Source of the DNA: Prado023 sp963777855
GTDB taxonomy: Bacteria; Actinomycetota; Actinomycetes; S36-B12; CAIYMF01
Direction of reading: 5' to 3'
DNA length: 64,000 bases
Assembly (NCBI GenBank): GCA_963777855.1
Contig: CAVZRW010000005.1
Location: forward strand, 239,385 to 303,384
Part shown: positions 18,027 to 27,345 of the stretch, one piece after another
Position numbering within the stretch: the first letter of the stretch is position 1
Layout: each line of letters starts with the position of its first letter
Notes under the pieces: model-generated
Seen by the model: the letters and a program-made list of their open reading frames with translations, nothing else
Databases searched by the model: none
What the model was told of the DNA's origin: nothing
Translations under genes and position numbers: made by a program

Positions 18027-18427
18027 TCAGCTGCCCAGGCCGACGACTCGGGCCGCGAGCTCGACCAGGAATTGGGCGCGTCGGACGAGTGGCTCCGCCT
18101 TCGTGGCGGTGAGGAGGGCGGTGCCATACACGACCTCGCCCTTGGCGCTGATCAGCTCGCGCAGGGCCTTCTCCTGGCGGTCGCCTCGGCCCGCTTGCCC
18201 AGGGCGGTCTTCGGCTCCTTCGCCGCCGCCGCGTGGTCCTTGGCCTTGCGGGTCGCACCGGTCAGGGCCGTTACGATCGCATCCTTGGCGCTGATGCCGG
18301 CATGGATGGCATCACCCGCAGCGGCTGTGTGGCGCTCGGCGACGAGATTGTCCTCCGCAGAGGCCAAGTACTCCTCGGCCTTCCGGAGGAATGCCTTGGC
18401 ATGGTTGAGCTGCACAGCATTGGCCAT
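18027..18427 (-). pseudogene. HEPN-domain protein, frameshifted
   Basis: From ATG 18427 the frame reads MANAVQLNHAKAFLRKAEEY and AGDAIHAGISAKDAIVTALT, typical of the actinobacterial HEPN family. It then goes out of frame and stops early near 18152. The lost half continues in the next frame as KALRELISAKGEVVYGTALL and ends LVELAARVVGLGS at 18027. A single-base indel near 18185-18200 therefore splits one approximately 130-aa gene. HEPN proteins are often RNases paired with a nucleotidyltransferase antitoxin; none is adjacent here. Confidence 0.7.
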
Positions 18428-18808
18428 CAGGCGACACCGTCCCGCCGACCTCGCCAACTTCGATCTGAGCAGTTGATCAGCCGGCCGGCAGCCACCACCG
18501 CGGTCTGGGGTCGGACGAGTGATCGGTTCGTGCTCGCGTGAGCCGGCATGCTGTGCCGGACCGCTGATCGTGGATCTTCCGGCGGGATGCCCCTTTGACC
18601 TGCGACGGCATGGCGCGGGAGGGTTGGCCCAAGCACCAAGGAGCCTCTTCTAGTGTCTCGGCGTGGCGTTCATCCGGCGAGTGTGGACCGGGGTCGAGTG
18701 CCGCGATGGTGCAGATCGCGGCGTACGCCCGCGGCGGGCAGCCGATCGCGCGCATGTGGGTTCTGCGCATTCCGAGGCCGATCCACCCACCACAGAGGAG
18801 GAACCACG

Positions 18809-19795
18809 ATGCACACCCGAACACTCGGACAGGGCTTGGAGGTCTCGGCGATCGGCCTGGGCGCCATGGGCATGTCAATGAGCTACGGTCCGAACCCGGG
18901 CAGCCACGCCGACATGATCGCCGTGCTGCGCGGCGCCGTGGACCTCGGCGTCACGTTCTTCGATACCGCCGAGGTGTACGGCCCCTACGTCAACGAGGAG
19001 CTCGTCGGCGAGGCCCTGGAGTCTGTGCGCGACCAGGTGGTGATCGCCACCAAGTTCGGCTGGGACATCGTCGACGGGAAGATGGTCGGCCTGGACAGCC
19101 GGCCCGAGCAGATCCGCCTCGTCGCCGAGGCGTCCCTGCGTCGGCTGCGGGTAGAGGCGCTCGACCTGTTCTACCAGCACCGGGTCGACCCCGCGGTCCC
19201 GATTGAGGACGTCGCCGGCACCGTCGGTGAACTCGTGGCCGAGGGCAAGGTGCGCCACTTCGGCCTGTCGGAGGCCGGCGCGGCCACGATCCGCCGCGCG
19301 CACGCCGTGCACCCGGTCACCGCGGTGCAGTCCGAGTACTCGCTGTGGACCCGGGACCCCGAGCCGCAGGTGCTGCCCACCTGCGCCGAGCTCGGGATCG
19401 GGTTCGTGCCGTTCAGCCCACTGGGCAAGGGCTTCCTCACCGGCACGGTGACCACCGACACGCAGTTCACGCCGGATGACTTCCGCCGCAGGGTGCCCCG
19501 GTTCGAGGCGGCCAACCTCGCCGCCAATCAGGCCCTCGTGGATCGGGTGCGCCAGCTCGCCGAGGGGCGGGGCGCCACCCCCGGGCAGGTCGCGCTGGCC
19601 TGGTTGCTGGCCCAGCAGCCCTGGATCGTGCCGATCCCGGGCACCCGGCGGTTGTCCCGCGTCCAGGAGAATGCGGACTCAACGGCCGTGGCCTTGTCCG
19701 CGGACGAGTGCGCCGAGCTCGACCACCTCGCCGACGAGGTCGGCGTAGCAGGTAACCGCTACAACGACGCCATGCTGGGCATGGTCGGGCAATAG
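18809..19795 (+). CDS. Aldo/keto reductase
   Basis: A 328-aa protein of the aldo/keto reductase superfamily (about 330 aa is typical). Catalytic residues are visible: Asp and Tyr in FFDTAEVYGPY, Lys in VVIATKFGW, and His in LDLFYQHRVDP. The NADPH-binding C-terminus has IPGTRRLSRVQENADS. It is close to the group that reduces diverse aldehydes and ketones and is often stress-induced. The ATG at 18809 follows a strong AGAGGAGGA ribosome site; upstream open frame is not coding. It is a single gene. Confidence 0.92.
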   Translation: MHTRTLGQGLEVSAIGLGAMGMSMSYGPNPGSHADMIAVLRGAVDLGVTFFDTAEVYGPYVNEELVGEALESVRDQVVIATKFGWDIVDGKMVGLDSRPEQIRLVAEASLRRLRVEALDLFYQHRVDPAVPIEDVAGTVGELVAEGKVRHFGLSEAGAATIRRAHAVHPVTAVQSEYSLWTRDPEPQVLPTCAELGIGFVPFSPLGKGFLTGTVTTDTQFTPDDFRRRVPRFEAANLAANQALVDRVRQLAEGRGATPGQVALAWLLAQQPWIVPIPGTRRLSRVQENADSTAVALSADECAELDHLADEVGVAGNRYNDAMLGMVGQ

Positions 19796-20004
19796 GAGCC
19801 CCAGCCCGATCGCAGTCGCCCTCCCCTGAAGCCATAGATGCTGCGCGCTTTCCGCCGCCAGTCGCGTACGAGGGCGCAGGAATCACCGCCAGAAGGGACG
19901 CCGCACCGGCACCGACAGAGAAGGGCCAGCCGGCTACCGTCAACGGGCCCCGGTGTCGAGGCGTCAAGGGGCAGCCTGTCGGAGTGCCGTTCCCCGCCGA
20001 AGGT

Positions 20005-20280
20005 TCAGCCCTGCTCGGCGTCGTGGTCGGTCGTGTCGTCGTGGGCCCTGAGTCGGGCGATGACGGCCGACCGGTGTCTGGTGAGTTCGGAGATGAAGGC
20101 GGCGAGGATCCCGAGTCCCAGCAGGATGTAGAGCACGGTGAACAGCTTCGCGGCCTCGGTGGTGGGGTGCGGGTCGCCGTAGCCGACGGTGGCCAGGGTG
20201 GCCACCGAGAAGTACAGGGAGTCGACGGTCGACCAGCCCTCGAGCCACCGGTAGACCAGCGTGCCGAAACGTCGGGGCGG
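20005..20280 (-). pseudogene. Truncated two-TM ion channel (copy A)
   Basis: The minus strand encodes LVYRWLEGWSTVDSLYFSVA and TLATVGYGDPHPTTEAAKLF, a K+-channel pore with the TVGYGD filter. It ends in a second membrane helix and a basic tail at 20005. The first helix and start are missing; upstream sequence switches to a FUSC-like remnant. It is about 90 percent identical to the intact ion channel at 52102-52443, so it is a dispersed, partly deleted duplicate. Confidence 0.7.
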
Positions 20281-20289
20281 GTGTCGCGC

Positions 20290-20758
20290 CGGTGGTCGGG
20301 GTCGTGCCTGCCTCGAGATCGTCAGCCCCGCTGCCCTCAGCCGCGTCGGCCCGAGCCCGGGACAGCGCGACGCCGGCGCCGGCCAAGGCCCCGACCGCGA
20401 ACCCTGCGGCGTAGGCCAGCGGCCCGACTCCTGTGGCGGACAGGGTCAGGGCGAGGATGATCCACAGGGTGGCGATCAGGCCCCGGGTCTCGGCCTTGCG
20501 GCTGCGGCCGGCCTGCAGCGTGGCGGCCACCCCCACAACTCCGGCCAGCAGTGTGCTGCCGGGACGGTGTCGCCGCCGATCCACACCGCGAGGAACGTCA
20601 GGACCGTGCCAGCGACCACCAGTGGCAGCAGCGCCCCCGGCCCAGGACCGGCCCGCCGGAGGAGGATCGGCCGACAGGACCACCAAGCCGATCACCCCGG
20701 CGCGCAGGTCCACCCGCTGGCGGTCGACCGTCAGCAGGTCCCTGGCGAACGAGAACAT
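20290..20758 (-). pseudogene. FUSC-like membrane protein remnant
   Basis: ATG 20758 opens MFSFARDLLTVDRQRVDLRA and GVIGLVVLSADPPPAG. The membrane segments continue in another frame (PLVVAGTVLTFLAVWIGGDT) and then return (LLAGVVGVAATLQAGRSRKA, followed by GLIATLWIILALTLSATGVG). At least two indels are needed to join them. The pattern resembles FUSC/aromatic-acid-exporter-type N-termini. The 3' end is fused directly to the ion-channel remnant. Confidence 0.5.
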
Positions 20759-20837
20759 GACCGGAAGGTCAGGAGGTCGGGGACACCGTTGTCAGGAATG
20801 CGCCGACGCGGCGGAGAACGCCCCCCGACCGGCACGT

Positions 20838-21000
20838 CGACGCTCGACCCATTCCCAAGGCGCGAGGACATGCGCCGGGCCCGGGTCTCGGGCTTCTTGG
20901 CCTCGGCCGGCCCGAGGGTGAACCATCGTTTCTGGGAGTAGGACAGCCCGTCGAAGAACTCCTGGGCGGCGGCGTTAGTCGTGAGTGCGGCGGCGGAATC
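20838..21000 (-). pseudogene. YdeI/OmpD-associated family C-terminal remnant
   Basis: The minus strand reads AAAQEFFDGLSYSQKRWFTL and GPAEAKKPETRARRM, the conserved C-terminal end of YdeI/OmpD-associated (DUF1801-like) proteins. A TGA lies just upstream in frame and there is no start, so only a fragment of about 50 residues survives. Confidence 0.5.
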
Positions 21001-21015
21001 GTGGATTCGGTCGGG

Positions 21016-21110
21016 TCAGGTGTGGGTCTTTGCTTCGTGCTGGATATGGCCGACGTGCTCGAGTTGGAACGTGCAATGCTCGACATCGAAGTGGTCGGAC
21101 AGGCGAGGCC
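21016..21110 (-). pseudogene. Possible cation diffusion facilitator C-terminal scrap
   Basis: A minus-strand fragment reads RLSDHFDVEHCTFQLEHVGH and ends shortly after at 21016. Histidine-rich beta-strand ends like this close the cytoplasmic domain of CDF metal transporters. It is very short and the assignment is tentative. Confidence 0.3.
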
Positions 21111-21151
21111 CAGTGCGTGGAGGAGTCGAGATCCTTGAACCCAGCCTCCGC

Positions 21152-21979
21152 TCACTTGCGGGAGACGCGCCCCCTCAGAGCCATGAACGCCAGAGTGTGG
21201 CTCACCGCGGCCACACCCAAGATGGCGATGACACCCTGCGCCAAGGCTGTGCCGTCCCATCCGCCGGTCAGCAGCGACCTCAAGGCTGCCAGGACATAGG
21301 TGACCGGGTTGTAGGTGGCAAGTGTGGACAGCCACCCGGTCAGGGCCTCCTGGGGCAGGAAGGCCGTGGTCAGGAACGCGAACGGGAAGAACAGCAGGAA
21401 GCTGGAGTTCACGGCGGCCGGATTGCCCGTCTTGAGGGCGATCGCGTAGGGGAACCCAGTGAATGCCAGTCCCCACAGCCCGGCCAGGAGCAGGAACACC
21501 AGGATGCCCAGAATCCCGGTGACGAACTGGACCCCGACGACCGCGCCCAGGATGATGACCGGGATCGACAACGCGATGACCAGCGCGAAGTCGGCCACCA
21601 TCAGGCCGAGCAGCAGCGCGGGCCTGCTCATAGGCGTCAGCAGGAGCCGATCGAAGTAGCCGTCGTTGATGTCGCTGACCAACGCACTGGCACGCGAGAC
21701 GCCGGTCACGGCGAAGATGATCGCCACGGGCAGTTGGAACGCCTTGAAGTCGGTGACCCCGGCTGCCTCGGCCACCGGGGACAACGCTCCGACGTTCACC
21801 ACGTAGAAGAACACCGGGATGATCAGCGCCGGGATGATGGCCTCGGGCTCGCGAGGGATCTGGCGCAACGCCCGGATCGCCACGGAGACCAGGTCGCGCC
21901 TGAACCCAGCGTGCCGGGCGACGACATTCCCGGCATGCGGGTCCGACGCGGGAGCAGTACCTGCCAAAGAGCTGCTCAT
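21152..21979 (-). CDS. ABC-2 type exporter permease (DrrB-like)
   Basis: A 275-aa permease with six predicted membrane helices (for example AIIPALIIPVFFYVVNVGAL, LVIALSIPVIILGAVVGVQF, ILVFLLLAGLWGLAFTGFPY). It has the NPVTYVLAALRSLLTGGW motif typical of ABC2/DrrB permeases. It starts at ATG 21979, overlapping the ATPase stop (ATGA). With the ATPase it should form a daunorubicin-type exporter of drugs, lipids or peptides. No substrate-specific neighbours are seen. Confidence 0.88.
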   Translation of the reverse strand: MSSSLAGTAPASDPHAGNVVARHAGFRRDLVSVAIRALRQIPREPEAIIPALIIPVFFYVVNVGALSPVAEAAGVTDFKAFQLPVAIIFAVTGVSRASALVSDINDGYFDRLLLTPMSRPALLLGLMVADFALVIALSIPVIILGAVVGVQFVTGILGILVFLLLAGLWGLAFTGFPYAIALKTGNPAAVNSSFLLFFPFAFLTTAFLPQEALTGWLSTLATYNPVTYVLAALRSLLTGGWDGTALAQGVIAILGVAAVSHTLAFMALRGRVSRK

Positions 21980-22968
21980 TCGGACTCCCCTGCGGGCCGT
22001 GACCGGTCTGTGTCGGTATCCCTATCGGCAATTCGCGCGCCCGTGACGGAGAGGAACACGTCATCCAGTGTGGGGGTGCGCAATGAGAGCTCGCGGACCC
22101 GAAGACCATCACCCGCCTCGGCCAGAGCCAGGGCGACAGGACTGATCGCTGCGGGGCCGTCGACCACCGCCGCAGTCACCTCGGATCCGTTCACATCCAC
22201 CCTCTCCACCCCCGCAAGGGGAAGCAACGCCTGCCGAGCCACCTCGGGGTCTCCATCGACCAGAGCCACGACGAGGTCGGTCCCGATGGAGCGCTTGAGC
22301 GCCTCGGGAGTTCCCTCAGCGACAATGCGACCGTGGTCGATGATTCCGACCCGGTCGGCGAGCTCGTCGGCCTCCTCGAGGTATTGGGTGGTGAGGAACA
22401 CAGTCATGCCGAGGTCGGCATTCAATCGACGGACCTCCTCCCACACCTTCGCCCGGCTGACCGGGTCCAGCCCGGTGGTCGGCTCGTCCAGGAACAGGAC
22501 CCGCGGGTTGTGCACCAACGCCAGGGCGAGATCCAACCGCCGCTTCATCCCACCCGAGTAGGTGGCGACCCGATCTTCGAGCGCCGGTCCGATATCGATG
22601 AGCCCACGCAGATCAGCAAGTCGACGTTCCGTGTCGGACTTCGACAGGCCGTAGAAGCGGCCCTGCAGGCGCAACATCTCGACACCGGTCTGCTTCGGGT
22701 CCAACGCGGCATCCTGGAGCGCAACACCGATGCGCAAACGGACCTGGTCCGGCTCGTTCTCCACGTCAAAGCCCGCAACACTGGCGTGACCCCCGCTGGG
22801 GGAAATCAGCGTGCAGAGCACCCTGGTAACCGTCGACTTGCCGGCGCCGTTGGGGCCGAGGAAGCCGTAGATCTCACCAGGCTCGACGGACAAGTCGACA
22901 CCGTCCACCGCCTTGGTCGCGCCGAACATGCGCCTGAGGTCCTGCGCCTGGATCTCCGGGGCGGTCAT
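21976..22968 (-). CDS. ABC exporter ATP-binding protein (DrrA-like)
   Basis: A 330-aa ATPase with Walker A GPNGAGKST, signature YSGGMKRRLDLALAL, Walker B RVLFLDEPTTGLDP and the DrrA-specific C-terminal domain (VNGSEVTAAVVDGPAAISPV onward, ending LDDVFLSVTGARI). The start is the ATG at 22968; upstream open frame carries no family similarity. It is translationally coupled to the permease. The pair resembles resistance exporters of antibiotic producers, though no biosynthetic genes are nearby. Confidence 0.9.
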   Translation of the reverse strand: MTAPEIQAQDLRRMFGATKAVDGVDLSVEPGEIYGFLGPNGAGKSTVTRVLCTLISPSGGHASVAGFDVENEPDQVRLRIGVALQDAALDPKQTGVEMLRLQGRFYGLSKSDTERRLADLRGLIDIGPALEDRVATYSGGMKRRLDLALALVHNPRVLFLDEPTTGLDPVSRAKVWEEVRRLNADLGMTVFLTTQYLEEADELADRVGIIDHGRIVAEGTPEALKRSIGTDLVVALVDGDPEVARQALLPLAGVERVDVNGSEVTAAVVDGPAAISPVALALAEAGDGLRVRELSLRTPTLDDVFLSVTGARIADRDTDTDRSRPAGESE

Positions 22969-23118
22969 GGAACAGGCACGGTAACCAGCCTGCGGGGTTC
23001 CTGCAACACCGCTCAAGCCCCGGGCGAATCGGGCGCCCGGATCAAGGGGGTACCCCGCCTCGGAAGACGCTGACCGCCGGCATCGACCGGCCACTGGTCC
23101 CTTCGGATCGCTGGCTGG

Positions 23119-23386
23119 TCAGACATCCACGGCGAGGCAGATGGCGACGACGACGCCGACGCCGAGTCCCTCGGCCCTGGGCACAAGGTCCTTCAGCGGA
23201 ACGATGCAGCGCGCGTCCGACCGGAACAACGACATCGTCCACCGCGTCCCCGATCCGCGCCCCGCCCGGGATCATCCCCCACCCGTTGGACACGAGAGGG
23301 CCGACTACATCCAGCGCGGGCACTCCTCGTTCGGCATCGTGACGAAGTGCTGCGACCGCTCCGTGGCTACTCAGCCCGTGGAGCAC
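23119..23386 (-). pseudogene. Unrecognised coding remnant with a frame break
   Basis: One minus-strand frame reads RHDAERGVPALDVVGPLVSN followed by GWGMIPGGARIGDAVDDVVV. It then appears to continue in a second frame as RCIVPLKDLVPRAEGLGVGV, ending at 23119. Codon use is coding-like but the family was not recognised. It occupies most of the otherwise gene-free 22969-23614 interval. Confidence 0.35.
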
Positions 23387-23614
23387 GACCCAGATCGGGC
23401 CACTCGACCTGAACCACCTCGTCGCGGGCCACGACCAGACGGTGCCCCGGTTCGCGCGCCGAGCTCGCGGCGTCGTGACGCGGGTCCTGGAGTGGTCGCT
23501 TCAGTTGTGCGGCAATGCTCCCTCAACTGGTGGGGGCGCACTTCACAGGCCCGCGTGATGGGCAACGGGAGACGGCTGGTTGTCGGGTTCGCGGGGGCGG
23601 GTGCGGTGGGGCGT

Positions 23615-23991
23615 TCATTGGAGTCGGTTGGCGACATCCAGGGCGAGGTCGAGGCCGAAGCGGCAGGTGAGTGCCCGGCGGGCCAGCAGCTGGTCTCGGG
23701 CGGTGGGGTCGCGGTCGGGGCGGTGGTCGACGAGGAGGGCCGAGAAGACCGACCTGATGGCCAGGGCAATGGCCCACCCGGCCTCGACGAGGTCCGGGTC
23801 GACGTCGAGGCCTTCGTCGGCGAGGCCGTCGAGATAGGCGGGCAGCAGCGTCGCTCTGATCGCGTCGAGGTCGTGCTCGGTGGCCGCGCCGGACTCGAAC
23901 CGCCCGACCAGCAGCTGGCTGAGGTCGCTGCCCAGGGCCGCGGGGCCGACAGTCGGCCGCTCCCAGAGCCGCTGCCACCAGGGCTGTCACC
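23615..23991 (-). pseudogene. Phosphotransferase (APH-like) C-terminal remnant
   Basis: A minus-strand frame without a start reads VGPAALGSDLSQLLVGRFES, DLDAIRATLLPAYLDGLADE and RALTCRFGLDLALDVANRLQ before a TGA. The pattern (P/GALGxDL, then helical YLDGL) matches the C-terminal lobe of aminoglycoside phosphotransferase-like kinases. An in-frame TGA about 25 codons upstream of the match and loss of the kinase N-lobe mark it as a truncated gene. Longer overlapping frames here are shadows. Confidence 0.5.
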
Positions 23992-24095
23992 GTTCCGGTG
24001 GCGGGCCCCACGCGCTGGCCTGCGCCGCGCTTCTGCCCGACTTGGTGACCGCTGTGGCTTCGCTGGCTTCCCTCGCTCCGTACGGCGGTGAGGGA
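23985..24095 (+). pseudogene. Alpha/beta-hydrolase scrap
   Basis: The plus strand reads RSGGGPHALACAALLPDLVT followed by AVASLASLAPYG. This is the nucleophile-elbow region (normally GHSGGGPHA) of an alpha/beta hydrolase. It abuts the phosphotransferase remnant on the other strand, and the rest of the hydrolase is missing. Downstream AREMPGSYPSAGLHNSRPWL looks like another protein scrap of unknown origin ending at 24314. Confidence 0.45.
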
Positions 24096-24615
24096 CGCCC
24101 CCCAGACGGGCACTGTGGCCACCCATCCCGGCACCCTGGCCCCAGTTGGGCACCCGAGCCGTGGGCCCGCGCCTATGCGGCGTTCCTGGCCCGGGAAATG
24201 CCCGGCAGCTACCCCAGCGCCGGCCTCCACAACAGCCGCCCATGGCTCGCACCCTGGACCGTCGCGGACTACACCGCCGGGCGCGTCACCGAGGACGGCC
24301 GCCTCGTCACCTAGCAGATGGGCGGGCGCGTTTCTTCTGGCACGGCTCACCGCCCCGACCACGCGGTGAGGAGGCATTTCTCTCCCCGAGGAATTCGGGG
24401 GGTAGCGTGACCAACAATCCGTGCGTCCGACGGAGGTCAGGCCGGATCGACCTTCACGGTCCACCCACCGTCGCCAGGATCGGAGCCATTGCCCGGGACA
24501 TCCACGGGGTCGTCCGGCACTGTCTGGCCCGGAAGCTGCGCGAGAAGATGGAAGTGGGCCAGAAGGCCGATGGAATGGAGTCTCTCGGAGGTCTGGCTGC
24601 GGGAGGGTTGCGACG

Positions 24616-25445
24616 ATGCGGATCCCGCAGGAGAAGGCTCCTGGTCGTGGGTGGCGGCACGTCCTGATGGCATGCGCGGTGGCCCTGTTCCTGATCCTGC
24701 CGGGATGTGCCACCGAGATCCCCAGCGGGTCGGGCGACGGGCCCGGAGAACAGGTGAACATAGCCGGGTCGAGAGTGGGGGACTGCATACAGGCCCCTGC
24801 CAGCGGACAGCGGCTCGATGCGATCACCCGGTCGAATGCGGTCTGCCGCACAATGGTGAGGTCTTCCTCGTCGAGGAGTTGCCTGACGGCGCGTTCCCAG
24901 GCGAGGACGCCGTGGTAAGGGCAGTGGAGGCCAAGTGTCATGCCGCAGTCGATGGCTACTTGGGAGGAGGTATTCGCCGCGGCGTCGACATCGGGAGCCT
25001 CTGGGCCGGAAACGCCGCGGATTGGGACCAGTCCAGATCGATCGCCTGCTTCGTCTACAGCCCGGGTTCGCCCGTGACCGGCAGCGTGAAGGGGCGAGCG
25101 GTGCCTTTGCGGGTCGGCGACTGTATGGAGACTTGGGATGCGCCGTGGCCGACCGTGGTGCCGTGCGCGACGCCGCACCACACCGAGGTCTTCCTCGTCG
25201 AGGAGTTGCCTGGCGGCGCGTTCCCGGGCGAGGACGCCGTGAACAGGGCAGCTGAGGCCAGGTGCAACGCAGTGGTCAACAGCTACCTGGGAGAGGGCGC
25301 CTACCTGGGAGAGGGCGCCTACTACACGAACCTCCAGATCGGCTGGTACTTCCCGAGTACCGTCCAGTGGTGGGACCAGACCCGGACGATCACCTGCTTC
25401 ATCCACAGCCCAGATTCGCCGTTGACGCGCAGCGTGAAGGGATGA
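24616..25445 (+). CDS. Septum-formation-domain lipoprotein (frameshifted)
   Basis: ATG 24616 follows GGGAGGG. The N-terminus has a lipoprotein signal, LMACAVALFLILPGC, with a canonical lipobox. Two septum-formation-type domains follow: VGDCIQAP near 24770 and VPLRVGDCMETWDAPW near 25100. Each contains EVFLVEELP(D/G)GAFPGEDAV and ends in a TGSVKG- or TRSVKG-type tail. The signal-peptide frame and the first-domain frame are offset; they must be joined by an indel near 24815-24830, so either the gene is broken or the base calls are wrong. The two domains are near-identical over about 60 bases, and an 18-base tandem repeat (ACCTGGGAGAGGGCGCCT) at 25284-25324 indicates slippage. Likely an actinobacterial surface lipoprotein; role unknown. 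Confidence 0.6.
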
Positions 25446-25835
25446 CCCGTTCCCGGATGGCCCAAAGGCGAATGCATCGAGCGGAAACACCCTGCTGGGG
25501 GTCGCAGAGCCCCCGGAGGCCGCGGGCCAGGTGGGCACGTGGCGCGGGGCCGTGGCCCTGACCCTGGCCGGGCTGGTGATCACGCGACCGCGGCGACGGG
25601 CTCTCAAGTCGCCGCCCTCGTGCGCGAGCTGCGGGTGACGATGACCGAGGCCACCTCGACCGCCCGCACTGACGATGGCGCGATGAGCGCCGCCGCTCGT
25701 TCAACCCGCCGAGCTGAGGCACTCAAGGGGCCCGGACGCGGATGCCGATATCTGTGGTGTGTCCCCATGGTGGGGGCCGGGCTGGGCGGACTCCTTGGGT
25801 TGGGAACCCGCCCAGCCCGCGGTCCTTCAATTGCC

Positions 25836-25860
25836 GCTCTGCCCACCGGGTGGGCAGAGC
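25836..25860. terminator. Perfect 11-bp hairpin
   Basis: GCTCTGCCCAC pairs perfectly with GTGGGCAGAGC around a CGG loop. There is no T-tract, but strong GC hairpins of this kind act as terminators in actinomycetes. Confidence 0.5.
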
Positions 25861-25906
25861 GCACGGGCACCTCAAGACCTCCCGGGCCTGGGCCGATACC
25901 CGGAGA

Positions 25907-25951
25907 GCAGCCCCTCGGCGTTGTGATCCCCGTCCTGCGCCGAGGGGCTGC
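25907..25951. repeat. 14-bp inverted repeat with 17-base loop
   Basis: GCAGCCCCTCGGCG at 25907-25920 pairs with CGCCGAGGGGCTGC at 25938-25951. A related structure (ACCCCTCGG ... CCGAGGGGT, with a similar GTG-x-TCCCCCGTCC loop) occurs at 26731-26768. They may be members of one small intergenic repeat family. Confidence 0.5.
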
Positions 25952-26108
25952 GCGGCGCGTGGCGAGAAATGTGGGCCCGGGGCTCAAGTCGACGCCCGCG
26001 GATGCCGAGTCCTACTGTGGGGGGCCTCCTGAACTCCCGACCGGGGCCGAAGCCCCGCGCGTGCTCAACCCACGTGCAAGGCGACACCCCGGCCGGGCCC
26101 GGTACCGC

Positions 26109-26309
26109 CTACCCTCCTGAACCCCCGCCGGTGGCACCCATCCCCGGCCCATGGTGAGTCGACGGTGGGCCCGCGCGGATGACCTTTGCCTTCTCGCAGC
26201 GGGTGCACTCCACCTTCACCCCAGGAGCGTCGTAGGCGGATCGGTCAGTGGCCGGGGACTTTGGCAGGGCGAAGTGGTGCAACCCGACCATGCAGCGCAG
26301 ATCCTTCAT
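26109..26309 (-). CDS. Small cysteine/histidine protein
   Basis: A 66-aa protein beginning MKDLRCMVGLHHFALPKSPA and containing VECTRCEKAK. The C and H pairs (RCMVGLHHF plus CTRC) resemble a small zinc-ribbon seen in many actinobacterial short proteins. A GAGGGG ribosome site precedes the ATG at 26309. The C-terminus is low-complexity (GMGATGGGSGG). Function unknown. Confidence 0.6.
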   Translation of the reverse strand: MKDLRCMVGLHHFALPKSPATDRSAYDAPGVKVECTRCEKAKVIRAGPPSTHHGPGMGATGGGSGG

Positions 26310-26476
26310 GGTGGACCCCTCTCGCGGCGGCGGGGCGTCCGGCGGGGCCCGAAGCCCGGCGCCTGCATTCGGACGGTACGCCTGGCACGAGCCCGTGCAT
26401 AAGGGGCCTCGGGGGCCTCCTGCACCCCCCGACCGGGGCCGATGCCAACCGCGGAGGCGTCTGGGCGCATCCACGC

Positions 26477-26653
26477 ATGGACGAGGACTACCGCAGTGCC
26501 ATCCGTGACCTACGCGAAATGCAGGCCCGGATACGACAGATCCGTGACCGCTACTGCGATCCCAAGAACAAGGAGAACCCTCGCTACCACTCGCTCTCTG
26601 GCGCTGTGAGTCGCCTGAATGCGGCCATCGACGACATGGAGGGCGAGGCCTGA
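26477..26653 (+). CDS. Small helical protein, unknown
   Basis: A 58-aa charged, helix-rich protein, MDEDYRSAIRDLREMQARIR then YHSLSGAVSRLNAAIDDMEG. It looks like a short coiled coil. The start is the ATG at 26477; the frame upstream is proline-rich shadow. There is no strong ribosome site. Function unknown. Confidence 0.45.
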   Translation: MDEDYRSAIRDLREMQARIRQIRDRYCDPKNKENPRYHSLSGAVSRLNAAIDDMEGEA

Positions 26654-26730
26654 CCGGCTGACCGGCCACATCCCCCCGGGGGGTGGCCGCACGCCGCGCA
26701 GGAGGGCACCGCTGCCCTGTAGTCCCGCAA

Positions 26731-26768
26731 CCCCTCGGCCCGTGCTCCCCCGTCCGCGCCCGAGGGGT
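26731..26768. repeat. 9-bp inverted repeat related to that at 25907
   Basis: ACCCCTCGG at 26731-26739 pairs with CCGAGGGGT at 26760-26768. Arms and loop resemble those of the 25907-25951 structure. The surrounding 26654-26984 interval has no supported gene. Confidence 0.4.
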
Positions 26769-26984
26769 CGGATCAGCGTTCGCCCTGGACTACGTGTAAC
26801 GTCCGAGGGATCTGACCGGTGGCTCGGTTGGTGGCGGGCCGGCTGATCGAGGGGCCAACGCGTGAGTCTCGGTGAGCACCCACGCGATGCGCATTCGGAG
26901 AGGAACGCGCGAGGATGGCACTGGTTGTCAGTGCCAGCTCGCGTTGGTCGAGTCGATGCAGGCGGCGACGGCGGCGGCTGATGC

Positions 26985-27345
26985 GCCAGCTGATGGCGGC
27001 GATGCTGCAGGAGTTGGTCGACGCGGAGGCGACCGCGGTGATCGGCGGCGTACACAGGCAGCGACGCGCACGACGCAGCGCGACGGCATCCGAGACAAGA
27101 CGCTGACCACGGGGGCAGGGGACGCGACGGTGAAGATCCCCAAGACCCGCACGGGGTCGTTCTTCCCCGCACTGCGGCCCCCGCCGACGCGTCGACGTCG
27201 CCCTGCACGCGGTGGTCATGCAGGCCTACGCGAAGGGGTCTACCGCGCGGTGGGTCAACGACGCGGACATTGCGATCGGCAGCACCGGGGTGTCCAAGAG
27301 CGAGGTGTCGCGGATCTGCGCCGGACTCGACACGGCCGGCGGTGG
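26985..27345 (+). pseudogene. IS256-family transposase remnant
   Basis: Fragments in three frames together give the start of a mutator-type (IS256) transposase: MAAMLQELVDAEATAVIGG, then TTQRDGIRDKTLTTGAGDAT and VKIPKTRTGSFFPAL, then VDVALHAVVMQAYAKG and GVSKSEVSRICAGLDTA. Multiple frameshifts and loss of the DDE catalytic C-terminus make it inactive. No terminal inverted repeats were identified by eye. Confidence 0.7.

Larger units (their letters stand above)
25446..26108. other. Intergenic region with strong hairpins
   Basis: No gene is supported. A short VGTWRGAVALTLAGLVITRP membrane-like fragment at about 25530 has no clear start. Two strong inverted repeats are annotated separately. Low-complexity GC-rich sequence fills the rest. 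Confidence 0.4.

Noticed and set aside
23523..25607. 694-codon minus-strand open frame
   Set aside because: It spans the lipoprotein gene and several remnants of both strands, and its translation is arginine/proline-rich; the real coding signals lie in other frames.
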